Both the position numbers and the translations under genes were made by a program. This document shows positions 1 through 7,364 of a stretch of 9,382 bases of DNA, one piece after another. The first letter of the stretch is position 1; every line of letters begins with the position of its first letter. Below the pieces are notes generated by a model, which saw nothing but the letters and a program-made list of their open reading frames with translations, was not told where the DNA came from and did no database searches. The stretch is from Pseudomonadota bacterium (GTDB lineage: Bacteria > Pseudomonadota > Alphaproteobacteria > Acetobacterales > Acetobacteraceae): assembly GCA_021819535.1 (NCBI GenBank), contig JAKAQU010000096.1, positions 1 to 9,382 on the forward strand, in the 5' to 3' direction.

Positions 1-143
1 CAAAACGCGTAAATCCCGTACATCGCCCCGCGCCGCTCGGGCGGTAAAATGCGCATGCCGTGGTAAAACGAGGTGCCGGCGGCACGCACTTCCGCCGTCA
101 CCGCCGCGAGATCGGCGGCCGCGAGCCCGAGGGGGGCGGTCAT
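1..143 (-). CDS. hpnD: Presqualene diphosphate synthase HpnD (N-terminal part, cut by window edge)
   Basis: Only the first 47 residues are inside the window; the gene continues past the left edge. The visible protein begins MTAPLGLAAADLAAV and contains SFYHGMRILPPERRGAMYGI followed by YAF. This is the N-terminal signature of trans-isoprenyl diphosphate synthases of the squalene/phytoene synthase family in the HpnD branch. In known hopanoid pathways HpnD condenses two farnesyl diphosphates to presqualene diphosphate, the substrate of HpnC. The catalytic Asp-rich motifs lie beyond the edge and cannot be checked. The ATG at 143 overlaps the hpnC stop as ATGA and has no clear Shine-Dalgarno of its own, so translation is probably coupled to hpnC. 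A phytoene synthase would look similar over this short stretch, but the position directly after hpnC makes HpnD the better call. Confidence 0.9.
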   Translation of the reverse strand, partial: MTAPLGLAAADLAAVTAEVRAAGTSFYHGMRILPPERRGAMYGIYAF

Positions 144-976
144 GGCAGAAAACGAAGCGCGCCGAGGACGGCGCCGATCACATCGCCCTTGCTGAGCGCG
201 ACACGCGCGGCGAGCGGGTCTTCCCGTGTCAGGCGCGCGGCAAGGCGTCGCGCGAGCCCCTCGATCACCGCCGTCTCCAGCCTGAGCCGCCGCGATACGA
301 CCGCGCCCGGCAATTGGGCGGCGAGCGGGGCGAGGCGCGCGACATGGGCGAGCAGTGCCGCAAAGACGCGGCGGAGCGGAGGGCCCGCGCGCCGGGCGGT
401 GAGATCGGCAATCGCGGCGCCATGCTCGGCCATCAGATCGGCCGGCAGGTAGCAGCGGTCGAGGGTGGCAAGGTCGCGGGCACAATCCTGCAAATGGTTC
501 AAGACCTGCAAAATGACGCAGAGCGCATCCGACGGCGCATAGGCCGCTTCCCTCTCGCCATGGAGATCGAGCACATATCGCCCGACCGGCATCGCCGAAA
601 AGACACAATAATCATAAAGCTCGTCCCAGTCGGCATAGCGCCGCTTGGTCGCGTCCTGGCGGAACGCATGCAAAAGATCGCCGGCATGGCGCGGTGTCAC
701 GCCGGTCTCAGTGAGGCTCGCGCGGAGCCGCGCCGCGGACGGGGACGCGCCATCGCCGAGGCGGCCGAGCAGCACCTCCTCCATCGCGTCCAACCGGGCG
801 ATTTTTTCTTCCGGCGCGAGTGCCGGGTGATCGGCGATGTCATCGGCATTGCGGGCAAAGGCGTAGAACGCATGCACGTGGCGGCGAAGATCGGCACGGA
901 TGAGAAAGGATCCGACGGGAAAATTCTCATCGCCGCGATCCTTGCCCGACCATGCCTCGATGGTGGCAGCCCTCAT
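140..976 (-). CDS. hpnC: Squalene/hydroxysqualene synthase HpnC
   Basis: This 278-residue protein of the squalene/phytoene synthase family has the length expected for HpnC. Known HpnC enzymes convert presqualene diphosphate from HpnD to hydroxysqualene, which HpnE then reduces to squalene for hopanoid synthesis. The N-terminus carries the HpnC-type GKDRGDENFPVGS stretch (residues 11-23). The first Asp-rich Mg-diphosphate motif is ARNADDIAD (41-49) and the second is NHLQDCARDL (160-169), followed by DRCYLP (173-178). I chose the ATG at 976 because it overlaps the hpnB stop as ATGA and has GAAGGG six bases upstream. The frame stays open upstream to 1135, but those extra 53 residues are Arg-rich, unlike the family, and lie inside hpnB. 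The stop at 140 overlaps the hpnD start in the same way. It is probably co-transcribed with hpnA, hpnB and hpnD. Confidence 0.95.
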   Translation of the reverse strand: MRAATIEAWSGKDRGDENFPVGSFLIRADLRRHVHAFYAFARNADDIADHPALAPEEKIARLDAMEEVLLGRLGDGASPSAARLRASLTETGVTPRHAGDLLHAFRQDATKRRYADWDELYDYCVFSAMPVGRYVLDLHGEREAAYAPSDALCVILQVLNHLQDCARDLATLDRCYLPADLMAEHGAAIADLTARRAGPPLRRVFAALLAHVARLAPLAAQLPGAVVSRRLRLETAVIEGLARRLAARLTREDPLAARVALSKGDVIGAVLGALRFLP

Positions 977-2100
977 GCCGCGCCCTTCGCATAGGCGCGC
1001 GATTTCCAGGCGATGCCGCGCCCGCGCGCATGCGCGATGGCGGCGCCGAGGGTCGCCGCGAGGTAGAAAGCGGCGATCAGCGGCAGCGCGACCCCCCAGA
1101 GCGGCGAGAGGCGAAAGCGGCGAAGCGAAGGCCAATAGGCGATCATGCCAGCGACCCAGCCGAAGGCGCCGAGAAGCCGCGCAACGCCATGCCCGAACAG
1201 CGCGAGCGCCGGTGGTGCGAGCCAGACCAGCGCCATCCCGAGCGTCGTCACCAGCAACAGCAGCCAGGAATAGCGGAGCTGGACGAAAGCGGTGCGAGCG
1301 ATCATGCGCCAGATATCGCCGAGATGCGGATAGGGGCGCAAGCTTTCGGCCAGGACGCCATGGCCGAGCCAGATCCGCCCGCCTTTCTTGACATGCGCGG
1401 CAAGCGTCACGTCATCGATCAGAGCGCCTCTGATCCGCGCGATCCCGCCGATCCTGGCAAGCGCGCGGGCGCGGATCAAAACCGCGCCGCCGGCCGCGGC
1501 AGCGGTCGCCGAGAGCGGATCATTCACCCGCGCGAAAGGATAGAGCATCTGGAAAAAGAATACGAAAGCCGGCACCAGCGCGCGTTCGGCGAGGCTCACG
1601 CAGCGGAGCCGCACCATCTCGGAAACCATGTCGAAGCCGCGGCCCTCGAGTTTCGCGACCAGCGCCGAGAGATGGCCTGAAGCATGACGGATATCGGCAT
1701 CGGTAAAGAAAAGGAGCGGCGCGGCGCTCGCCGCGACACCCTGCGCCAGCGCCCAGAGCTTGCCGCTCCACCCCGCCGGACGCGGGGCGCCGGAGATCAC
1801 GCGAAGACGGGGATCGGCGATGGCGCGGGCGATGGCGCCGGTCGCGTCACGGCTCGCATCATCGACCAGGATCACCGAAAAACGCGGATAATCCTGCGCC
1901 AGCAGCGAGGCGAGGGTCTCGCCGATGACCTCCGCTTCATCGCGCGCCGGAACGATGATCGCAACCTCGGGAAGCCCGCTCTCGGGCACGGCGGATCGCG
2001 CGGCCGGCGCCAAGACCGGCCCCGCCTGCCAGAAGCGGCCATGAAAGCCGAGCAGATAGACCCAGATCGCCGCGGACAGCGCCGCGAGCCCGGTGATCAT
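973..2100 (-). CDS. hpnB: Hopanoid-associated glycosyltransferase HpnB
   Basis: This 375-residue family 2 glycosyltransferase has flanking membrane segments. A hydrophobic segment spans about residues 2-18, the GT-A domain about 45-260, and two or three C-terminal membrane segments fall at about 279-300, 306-322 and 334-356. Visible GT2 hallmarks are IIVPARDEAEVIGETL (48-63), LVDDASRD (78-85), the metal-binding FTDAD (132-136) and LIDD (227-230). HpnB-family proteins are encoded in many hopanoid clusters. The sugar donor and acceptor of this one cannot be read from sequence, so a role in modifying hopanoids or an associated lipid is inferred from context. The ATG at 2100 is preferred: it overlaps the hpnA stop as ATGA and begins the hydrophobic N-terminus. 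The reading frame is open up to 2313, but that extension is Arg/Gly-rich shadow sequence within hpnA. Confidence 0.93.
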   Translation of the reverse strand: MITGLAALSAAIWVYLLGFHGRFWQAGPVLAPAARSAVPESGLPEVAIIVPARDEAEVIGETLASLLAQDYPRFSVILVDDASRDATGAIARAIADPRLRVISGAPRPAGWSGKLWALAQGVAASAAPLLFFTDADIRHASGHLSALVAKLEGRGFDMVSEMVRLRCVSLAERALVPAFVFFFQMLYPFARVNDPLSATAAAAGGAVLIRARALARIGGIARIRGALIDDVTLAAHVKKGGRIWLGHGVLAESLRPYPHLGDIWRMIARTAFVQLRYSWLLLLVTTLGMALVWLAPPALALFGHGVARLLGAFGWVAGMIAYWPSLRRFRLSPLWGVALPLIAAFYLAATLGAAIAHARGRGIAWKSRAYAKGAA

Positions 2101-3107
2101 GCCGCCGCGCGCAATCTGCCCTGGGCGCGGAACCAGGCGATCGCGCCCGCGATCGCCTCTTCGGCCGGGCGTGGCCGATAGCCGAGCGCGGCCATCGCCT
2201 TGGCCGAGGAGAAATACATCGGCGTGCGCGCCATGCGCAGATGCTCGCGCGTGACGAGCGGTGTTATGCCAAAGAGCCGGGCCGCGCCCTCGGCGGCGAG
2301 TGCGACCGGCCACAGCGCCGCCTCGCTCAGCTTGAAGCGCGGCGGCCGCGTGCCGGCGCGGCGGGCAATGAGCGCGAACAAATCGCCGAGCGAAAAATTC
2401 TCGCCGCCGAGGATGTAGCGCTCACCGATCACGCCCCGCTCCAATGCCAGGAGATGGCCCTCCGCGACATCCTCGACATGGACGATGTTGAGCCCGGTCT
2501 CGAGATAGCCCGGCATGCGCCCGGCAGCAGCGTCGAGGATCATGCGCCCGGTCGGCGTCGGCTTGATGTCGCGCGGGCCGACCGGGGTCGAAGGATTGAC
2601 GATCACCGCCGGCAGCCCCTCCTCGCGCACCATCGCGAGCACCGCCTGTTCGGCACGATATTTCGAGCGCTTATAGGGGCCGACGATTTCCGCTTCGCTG
2701 ACCGGCGTCGTCTCATCCGCAGGCGACCCGTCTGCTGTGTGGCCGAGGGCGGCGACACTGCTGCAATAGACGATGCGCTGGACACCCGCCGCCCGCGCCG
2801 CGCTCATGAGGGCGCGCGTGCCCTCGACATTGATCCGCATCATCGTCTCGGGATCCGGCACCCAAAGACGGTAATCGGCCGCGATGTGAAAAACATGGCG
2901 ACAGCCGGCAACGCCGCGCGCAAGGCTTTCGGGGTTGGTGAGATCGCCCGTGACCGTCTCCACGGCGAGCCCCGCGATGTTGTCGCGCGGGCTTTGGGCA
3001 CGCGTGAGCGCCCGCACCCTGTAGCCACGCGCGAGCAGGGCACGGGCCACGGCGGCGCCGACGAAACCGGTCGCGCCGGTCAGGAACACCGGGCCGAGAT
3101 CACTCAT
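2097..3107 (-). CDS. hpnA: Hopanoid-associated NAD-dependent sugar epimerase/reductase HpnA
   Basis: This 336-residue extended short-chain dehydrogenase resembles dihydroflavonol reductases and sugar epimerases. The Rossmann nucleotide loop TGATGFVG is at residues 10-17. The acidic GDL (54-56), the CSS strand end (115-117) and the catalytic YKRSK (Tyr145, Lys149) follow, then NPSTPVGPRDIKPTPTG (171-187), a stretch characteristic of the HpnA family. The family is named for its location in hopanoid loci. Its substrate is not established, and an NAD(P)-linked reduction or epimerisation is inferred from the fold. The ATG at 3107 is preferred over the in-frame GTG at 3113, because the GTG overlaps the Shine-Dalgarno AAGAGGT. 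This appears to be the first gene of the leftward operon: the next gene upstream is divergent, and the hpnB start overlaps its stop as ATGA. Confidence 0.94.
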   Translation of the reverse strand: MSDLGPVFLTGATGFVGAAVARALLARGYRVRALTRAQSPRDNIAGLAVETVTGDLTNPESLARGVAGCRHVFHIAADYRLWVPDPETMMRINVEGTRALMSAARAAGVQRIVYCSSVAALGHTADGSPADETTPVSEAEIVGPYKRSKYRAEQAVLAMVREEGLPAVIVNPSTPVGPRDIKPTPTGRMILDAAAGRMPGYLETGLNIVHVEDVAEGHLLALERGVIGERYILGGENFSLGDLFALIARRAGTRPPRFKLSEAALWPVALAAEGAARLFGITPLVTREHLRMARTPMYFSSAKAMAALGYRPRPAEEAIAGAIAWFRAQGRLRAAA

Positions 3108-3281
3108 GCGCACCTCTTGCTTGCTCGCTCATACGATAGCGGTCACCAACATCATTACCCGACATCGATCCCCGGCGCATGTCCCGCGCCAGGCGCTCCT
3201 CTCTTACAAGATTACCGCTCTTCCTCAAACAGCGGCGAAGGTGTAGGGCCTCCCGGCATTTTCTGGCAGAGGCCGGTTTTC
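3108..3281. other. Divergent hpnA/hpnL intergenic region
   Basis: These 174 bases separate the leftward hpnA operon from the rightward hpnL-like gene and must hold the hpnA operon promoter and probably that of hpnL. Apart from the two ribosome binding sites at its ends I cannot find a convincing -35/-10 pair on either strand, nor an obvious operator palindrome. The plus-strand frame of hpnL happens to stay open through the region, but without an ATG or GTG start supported by a Shine-Dalgarno. Confidence 0.5.
3112..3118 (-). promoter_or_regulatory. Ribosome binding site of hpnA
   Basis: On the minus strand AAGAGGT lies four bases before the ATG at 3107. It decides the start: the GTG at 3113 that would add two residues is partly inside this site. 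Confidence 0.7.
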
Positions 3282-4250
3282 GTGAAAAAGCTTTCCCTCC
3301 TTCTCGCCCTCCTCGGTCTTGCCCTGGCGACGCTCCTGATCGGCTGGTTCGGCATCGGCGGCATCGCGGCGGCGGCGTTTTCGCTCGGCTGGCTTGGATT
3401 TTTATGGCTGCTCCTCGGCCAGCTCGCCATCCTCGGCCTGCTCGGGCTCGCCTGGTGGATCCTGCTTGCCGGACGCGGCCGGCCGCTGATTTATGTCTGG
3501 GGGCGCATGGTGCGCGATGCCGCCGGTAACTGCCTGCCGTTCTCGCAGGTGGGCGGCTTCTTGCTCGGTGCCCGCGCCATCACGCTGCACGGCGTTCCCG
3601 CCCGGCGCGCGGTCGCTTCGACGCTCGTCGATGTCACCCTCGAATTCCTCGCGCAACTGGCCTTCGCAACGCTCGGCCTCGTCATTCTCATCCTACGTAT
3701 GCCGAACTCGGCCGTGGTATGGCCGCTCGCGATCGGGCTCGTCGTCGCGGTGGCCGGAAGTGCTGCGTTCGTTGCCTTGCAGCAAGGGGTGGGGCCGATC
3801 TTCCGCCGCATCGGGGCCCGGATTTCCGCCGGCTGGCTGCACAATCAGGCGACCCGCATCGAGGCGCTGGAGGGCGAACTCGGCACGATCTACGGCGAGA
3901 CCTCGCGCCTTGCGCTCGCGGCGGGCACGCATTTCACCGGCTGGATCGCCGCCGGCCTCACCACCTGGCTCGCCCTTCACCTCCTCGGGACCGGGATCGA
4001 TGTCCCAAACGCGATCGCGCTCGAGGCGATCCTTCAGGTCGGGCTCAATTTCGCGTTTCTCGTTCCCGGCTATTTCGGCATCCAGGAAGCGGTTCTCGCC
4101 GCACTCGGCGCGATGTTCGGCATCGCCCCCGATATCACGCTGGCGCTGTCCCTGATCCGCCGCGCGCGCGATCTCGTGATCGGTGTTCCGGTGTTGTTGC
4201 TGTGGCAAGTTTTCGAGGCGCGACGCGTGCGCGAGACCTTGCTTTCCTGA
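3282..4250 (+). CDS. hpnL: HpnL-like integral membrane protein (lysylphosphatidylglycerol synthase/flippase-like family)
   Basis: This 322-residue, very hydrophobic protein has about seven or eight membrane segments, at roughly residues 4-23, 38-62, 118-138, 146-166, 215-235, 246-264, 268-290 and 297-310. The sequence resembles the transmembrane domain of MprF/YbhN-type proteins. NCLPFSQVGG (83-92) sits where the family has an N-x-L-P-x-x-x-G motif, and FLVPGYFGIQEA (259-270) matches the conserved P-G-x-x-G-x-x-E stretch near the C-terminus. Members of this family in hopanoid loci are called HpnL. A lipid transport or flipping role is commonly suggested but not demonstrated by anything visible here. 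Position next to hpnABCD supports the assignment. The start is the GTG at 3282, with AGAGG nine bases upstream and directly before the first membrane segment. The frame is open as far back as 2241, but that part is antisense to hpnA and not protein-like. Confidence 0.85.
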   Translation: MKKLSLLLALLGLALATLLIGWFGIGGIAAAAFSLGWLGFLWLLLGQLAILGLLGLAWWILLAGRGRPLIYVWGRMVRDAAGNCLPFSQVGGFLLGARAITLHGVPARRAVASTLVDVTLEFLAQLAFATLGLVILILRMPNSAVVWPLAIGLVVAVAGSAAFVALQQGVGPIFRRIGARISAGWLHNQATRIEALEGELGTIYGETSRLALAAGTHFTGWIAAGLTTWLALHLLGTGIDVPNAIALEAILQVGLNFAFLVPGYFGIQEAVLAALGAMFGIAPDITLALSLIRRARDLVIGVPVLLLWQVFEARRVRETLLS

Positions 4251-4258
4251 AACCACGA

Positions 4259-4275
4259 CGGCGCTTGCGGCGCCG
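4259..4275 (+). other. Short hairpin after hpnL
   Basis: CGGCGC and GCGCCG form a perfect six-base-pair stem around a TTGCG loop, nine bases after the hpnL stop. No T-run follows, so it is at best a weak transcription terminator or an RNA 3' end stabiliser. Whether hpnL and prpD are transcribed separately therefore cannot be decided from sequence. Confidence 0.3.
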
Positions 4276-4326
4276 CCGGCTCCCTCCTACGAAGGCACGG
4301 TCGAACAACGATCAAGATCCGCCAGC

Positions 4327-4334
4327 AAGGAGGA
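4327..4334 (+). promoter_or_regulatory. Strong ribosome binding site of prpD
   Basis: AAGGAGGA, close to a perfect Shine-Dalgarno sequence, lies six bases before the ATG at 4341. It fixes the prpD start and predicts efficient translation. Confidence 0.8.
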
Positions 4335-4340
4335 ACCCGC

Positions 4341-5840
4341 ATGCAGACGCACGAAGTCCGCGTTCATCCCTCGAAATCGCCGCTCAAGCGCGAAGACCAG
4401 CTCGCCTGGAAAATCGCCGCCGTCGCCGCCGACAAGGTCGCGGTGGAGAAGGATGTCGCGGCGATGATCATCAACCGCATCATCGATAACGCCGCCGTCG
4501 CCATCGCCGCGATCAACCGCCGCCCGGTGATCTCGGCGCGCGCCATGGCGAGCGGCCATCCGCGGCGCGGCGGTGCCACGGTGTTCGGCCTTCCCGCCTC
4601 GCGCCGCGCGAGCCCGGAATGGGCAGCATGGGCGAACGGCACGGCGGTGCGCGAACTCGATATGCACGATACCTTCCTCGCCGCCGATTATTCGCATCCC
4701 GGCGATAATATTCCGCCCATTCTCGCGGTCGCGCAGACCATGGAGCGTTCGGGCCGCGATCTGATCCGGGGGATCGCGACCGGTTATGAGATCCAGATCG
4801 ATCTCGTGCGGGCGATTTGTCTCCATGAATGGAAGAAAGACCATATCGCCCATCTCTGCCCGGCGCAGGCGGCCGGCATCGGCACGCTGCTCCGGCTGCC
4901 GACCGAGGCGATCTATCAGGCGGTGCAGCAGGCGGTGCATGTGAGCTTCACCACCCGCCAGTCGCGCAAAGGCGAGATCAGCTCGTGGAAAGCCTATGCC
5001 CCGGCCCATGCCGGCAAGCTCGCGATCGAAGCGGTCGATCGGGCGATGCGTGGCGAGGGCGCGCCGAGCCCGATCTATGAAGGCGAGGATTCGGTCATCG
5101 CCTGGATGCTCGCCGGTCGCGATGCCGTCTATCACGTGCCGCTGCCCGCGCCCGGCGAGCCCAAGCGCGCCATCATGGACAGCTTCACCAAGGAGCATTC
5201 CGCCGAATATCAGAGCCAGGCGCTGATCGATCTCGCCTTCCGCCTGCGCGAACAGATCGGTGATCTGAAGCGTGTTGCCCGCATCGTCATCCACACCTCG
5301 CATCACACCCATTACGTGATCGGCACCGGGGCCAATGATCCGCAGAAGATGGACCCGAAGGCGAGCCGCGAGACGCTCGACCACTCGATCATGTATATCT
5401 TCGCCGTGGCCCTCGAGGATGGGCGCTGGCATCATGTCGAGAGCTACGCGCCGGCGCGCGCCGGGCGCGCGGAGACGGTCACGCTCTGGCACAAGATCGA
5501 AACCCGCGAGGATCCGGAATGGACACGGCGCTATCATAGCGCCGATCCGAAGGAGAAGGCGTTCGGCGGCCGCGTCGAGGTGTTCATGAACGACGGCACG
5601 ATCATCAGTGATGAACTGGCGGTCGCCAATGCCCATCCGCTCGGCGCCAAGCCGTTCGGGCGGGCCGATTACATCCGCAAGTTCGAAACCTTGACCGACG
5701 GCATCATTTCCTCGGCCGCCGCCAATCGTTTTCTGGAGGCGGCGCAGTCGCTCTCATCGTTGAAGGCGGACGAGCTTCACCTGCTGAACGTCGCATTGCC
5801 AGCCGGGCGTCTTGTGGCCGGCAAGCCCGGCATTTTCTGA
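4341..5840 (+). CDS. prpD: 2-Methylcitrate dehydratase PrpD (MmgE/PrpD family)
   Basis: This 499-residue protein has close to the usual length for PrpD (about 480-500). PrpD dehydrates 2-methylcitrate to 2-methyl-cis-aconitate in the cytosolic methylcitrate cycle that oxidises propionyl-CoA. Family landmarks are ASGHPRRGGATVFGLPA (70-86), the long motif NGTAVRELDMHDTF (99-112) continuing into DYSHPGDN (116-123), HEWKKDHIAHLCPAQAAGIG (162-181), RQSRKGEISSWKAYAPAHAG (206-225) and FTKEHSAEYQSQA (282-294). The ATG at 4341 has a near-perfect Shine-Dalgarno, and no in-frame start upstream competes. It is followed after 32 bases by prpC on the same strand, and the pair ends in a strong terminator, so the two form an operon. 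A different MmgE/PrpD-family dehydratase is possible in principle, but the adjacent synthase makes PrpD the clear choice. Confidence 0.95.
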   Translation: MQTHEVRVHPSKSPLKREDQLAWKIAAVAADKVAVEKDVAAMIINRIIDNAAVAIAAINRRPVISARAMASGHPRRGGATVFGLPASRRASPEWAAWANGTAVRELDMHDTFLAADYSHPGDNIPPILAVAQTMERSGRDLIRGIATGYEIQIDLVRAICLHEWKKDHIAHLCPAQAAGIGTLLRLPTEAIYQAVQQAVHVSFTTRQSRKGEISSWKAYAPAHAGKLAIEAVDRAMRGEGAPSPIYEGEDSVIAWMLAGRDAVYHVPLPAPGEPKRAIMDSFTKEHSAEYQSQALIDLAFRLREQIGDLKRVARIVIHTSHHTHYVIGTGANDPQKMDPKASRETLDHSIMYIFAVALEDGRWHHVESYAPARAGRAETVTLWHKIETREDPEWTRRYHSADPKEKAFGGRVEVFMNDGTIISDELAVANAHPLGAKPFGRADYIRKFETLTDGIISSAAANRFLEAAQSLSSLKADELHLLNVALPAGRLVAGKPGIF

Positions 5841-5872
5841 CCGGGCATCATTGAGAAAAGGGGAATGGAACA

Positions 5873-7000
5873 ATGAGTGAAACTGACGTCAAAAAAGGCC
5901 TGGTCGGGGTCTATGCCGATGTCACCGCGGTGTCCAAGGTGATGCCCGAGACCAACAGCCTCACCTATCGCGGCTATGCGGTGCAGGATCTCGCGGAAAA
6001 TTGCCGCTTCGAGGAGGTTGCCTATCTGCTCTGGCACGGCGAATTGCCGACGCGCCGGCAATTGGCGGCGTTCGAGCGCGCCGAACGCGCCGAGCGCAAG
6101 CTCTCGCCACGGCTCAAGCGGGTGATCGGCGAATTTCCCCATCGCGCCCATCCGATGGATACGCTGCGCACGGCGGTTTCCTTCATGGCGCTCGAAGATC
6201 CCGAGACCGCGGATAACAGCGAGCAGGCGACCCGCAACAAGGCGCTCCGCCTGCTCGCCAAGATCCCGACGGCGATCGCGCTCGATTTTCGCAACCGCCA
6301 CGGCAAGCGCGCCTCCAACCCGCGCGAGGATCTGACCTTCGCCGAAAACTTCTTCCATATGTGTTTCGGCAAAGTGCCGGCGAAGGAAGTGGTGAAGGCG
6401 TTCGATGTCAGCCTGATCCTCTATGCCGAGCATGGCTTCAACGCGTCCACCTTCACCGCCCGCACCGTCACCTCGACCCAGGCCGATATCCACGGCGCGG
6501 TGACGGCGGCGATCGCGGCGTTGAAAGGCCCGCTCCATGGCGGCGCGAACGAGGCGGTCATGCATATGCTCAAAGAGATCCGCAAGCCCGAGCGCGCGCG
6601 CGCCTGGATCGCCGAGCGCTTCGACCACAAAGCGCTGGTCATGGGTTTCGGCCATCGCGTCTATCGCAACGGCGATTCCCGTGTTCCGACGATGACGAAA
6701 TACATGGAGAAAATGGCCGAGGTCACCGGCGAGCACGACTGGATCGAGATCGAGCGCATCCTTGCCGCCGAGATGCTGGAGAAGAAGAACATCCACCCCA
6801 ATCTCGATTACCCCGCCGGCCCCGCCTATTACATGATGGGATTCGACATCCCGATGTTCACCCCGATCTTCGTCGCCTCCCGCATCACCGGCTGGGCCGC
6901 GCATGTTTTCGAGCAAGCTGCCGACAACCGTCTGATCCGGCCGCTCTCGCTCTATACCGGCGTTGCTCAGCGGGATGTGCAAGATATTAAAAATCGCTGA
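5873..7000 (+). CDS. prpC: 2-Methylcitrate synthase PrpC (citrate synthase family)
   Basis: This 375-residue member of the short citrate synthase family has the size typical of 2-methylcitrate synthases. It condenses propionyl-CoA with oxaloacetate to 2-methylcitrate, the substrate of PrpD; such enzymes often also have citrate synthase activity. Substrate and catalytic elements are visible: AEHGFNASTFTAR (185-197, His187), GPLHGGANE (219-227, catalytic His222), GFGHRVYRNGDSR (258-270, His261) and the catalytic Asp in LDYPAGPAYY (311-320, Asp312). The N-terminal GVYADVTAVSKV (12-23) is of the PrpC type. The ATG at 5873 has AAGGGGA eight bases upstream; an earlier ATG at 5864 runs into a stop after two codons. 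The family alone does not exclude a plain citrate synthase, but direct pairing with prpD favours PrpC. prpB is not in this window. Confidence 0.94.
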   Translation: MSETDVKKGLVGVYADVTAVSKVMPETNSLTYRGYAVQDLAENCRFEEVAYLLWHGELPTRRQLAAFERAERAERKLSPRLKRVIGEFPHRAHPMDTLRTAVSFMALEDPETADNSEQATRNKALRLLAKIPTAIALDFRNRHGKRASNPREDLTFAENFFHMCFGKVPAKEVVKAFDVSLILYAEHGFNASTFTARTVTSTQADIHGAVTAAIAALKGPLHGGANEAVMHMLKEIRKPERARAWIAERFDHKALVMGFGHRVYRNGDSRVPTMTKYMEKMAEVTGEHDWIEIERILAAEMLEKKNIHPNLDYPAGPAYYMMGFDIPMFTPIFVASRITGWAAHVFEQAADNRLIRPLSLYTGVAQRDVQDIKNR

Positions 7001-7028
7001 TATAGACTAAATTTTTATGATTCGTTGC

Positions 7029-7060
7029 CGCCGCGGCCAGCTCGGTCGCGGCGTTTTTTT
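7029..7060 (+). terminator. Intrinsic terminator of prpDC
   Basis: A ten-base-pair stem (7029-7038 with 7044-7053, one G-U pair) closes an AGCTC loop and is followed immediately by seven T residues. It begins 28 bases after the prpC stop. This is a textbook factor-independent terminator and marks the end of the prpD-prpC transcript. Confidence 0.9.
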
Positions 7061-7137
7061 CACCCCATGCCGTCGTTGCCCGGCTGCCCGCTGCGAGAAA
7101 AAAACGCATTTCCGTGGTCTTGCGACGCGTCTTTTTG

Positions 7138-7164
7138 TTGACATCGTCATCTTGTTCCTTGAAT
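7138..7164 (+). promoter_or_regulatory. Candidate sigma-70-type promoter for the H1-like gene
   Basis: A perfect TTGACA -35 box lies at 7138-7143. The best -10 candidates are TTGAAT at 7159-7164 (four of six matches but only a 15-base spacer) and AATAGC at 7162-7167 (18-base spacer, three matches). Alphaproteobacterial promoters often keep a strong -35 with a loose -10. If used, transcription would start near 7172, giving an mRNA leader of about 210 bases. Confidence 0.35.
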
Positions 7165-7283
7165 AGCGAAAGCGGCATGCGCATGTGCGATTCGCGCAAG
7201 ACGCCGCAAACGGCGCAGGCTGTTGGATGAGGAACACCGAGGCGCGATATGTCCAGCGAGGAAATGACCTCATCGCCGGATCA

Positions 7284-7303
7284 GCAGGTGGTCTAACACC
7301 TGC
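7284..7303 (+). other. Hairpin in the leader of the H1-like gene
   Basis: GCAGGTG and CACCTGC form a perfect seven-base-pair stem around the six-base loop GTCTAA. No T-run follows, so it is not a terminator. It lies about 80 bases before the start codon and could be a leader RNA structure. No known riboswitch is recognised. Confidence 0.35.
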
Positions 7304-7352
7304 GAAACGCTGCCGTTCCCACGCCGATGCTTTCGTGACCAACGACGACCCG

Positions 7353-7364
7353 TGGCATATGCCA
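7353..7364. repeat. Perfect 12-base palindrome before the H1-like gene
   Basis: TGGCATATGCCA reads the same on both strands and ends eight bases before the GGAG ribosome binding site. It could be an operator for a dimeric regulator or a coincidence; nothing else in the window matches it that I could see. Confidence 0.35.

Noticed and set aside
952..1680. Plus-strand open frame (242 codons) antisense to hpnB
   Set aside because: The Asp/Arg/His/Glu-rich translation is typical of antisense frames in GC-rich genes, and hpnB on the other strand has clear glycosyltransferase motifs.
4287..5636. Minus-strand open frame (449 codons) antisense to prpD
   Set aside because: It lies almost wholly over prpD, which has all family motifs and a strong Shine-Dalgarno. 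The antisense product is Arg/His/Asp-rich without recognisable domains.
5777..6982. Minus-strand open frame (401 codons) antisense to prpC
   Set aside because: It is a complete shadow of prpC, with Arg/His/Gly-rich composition and no supported start.
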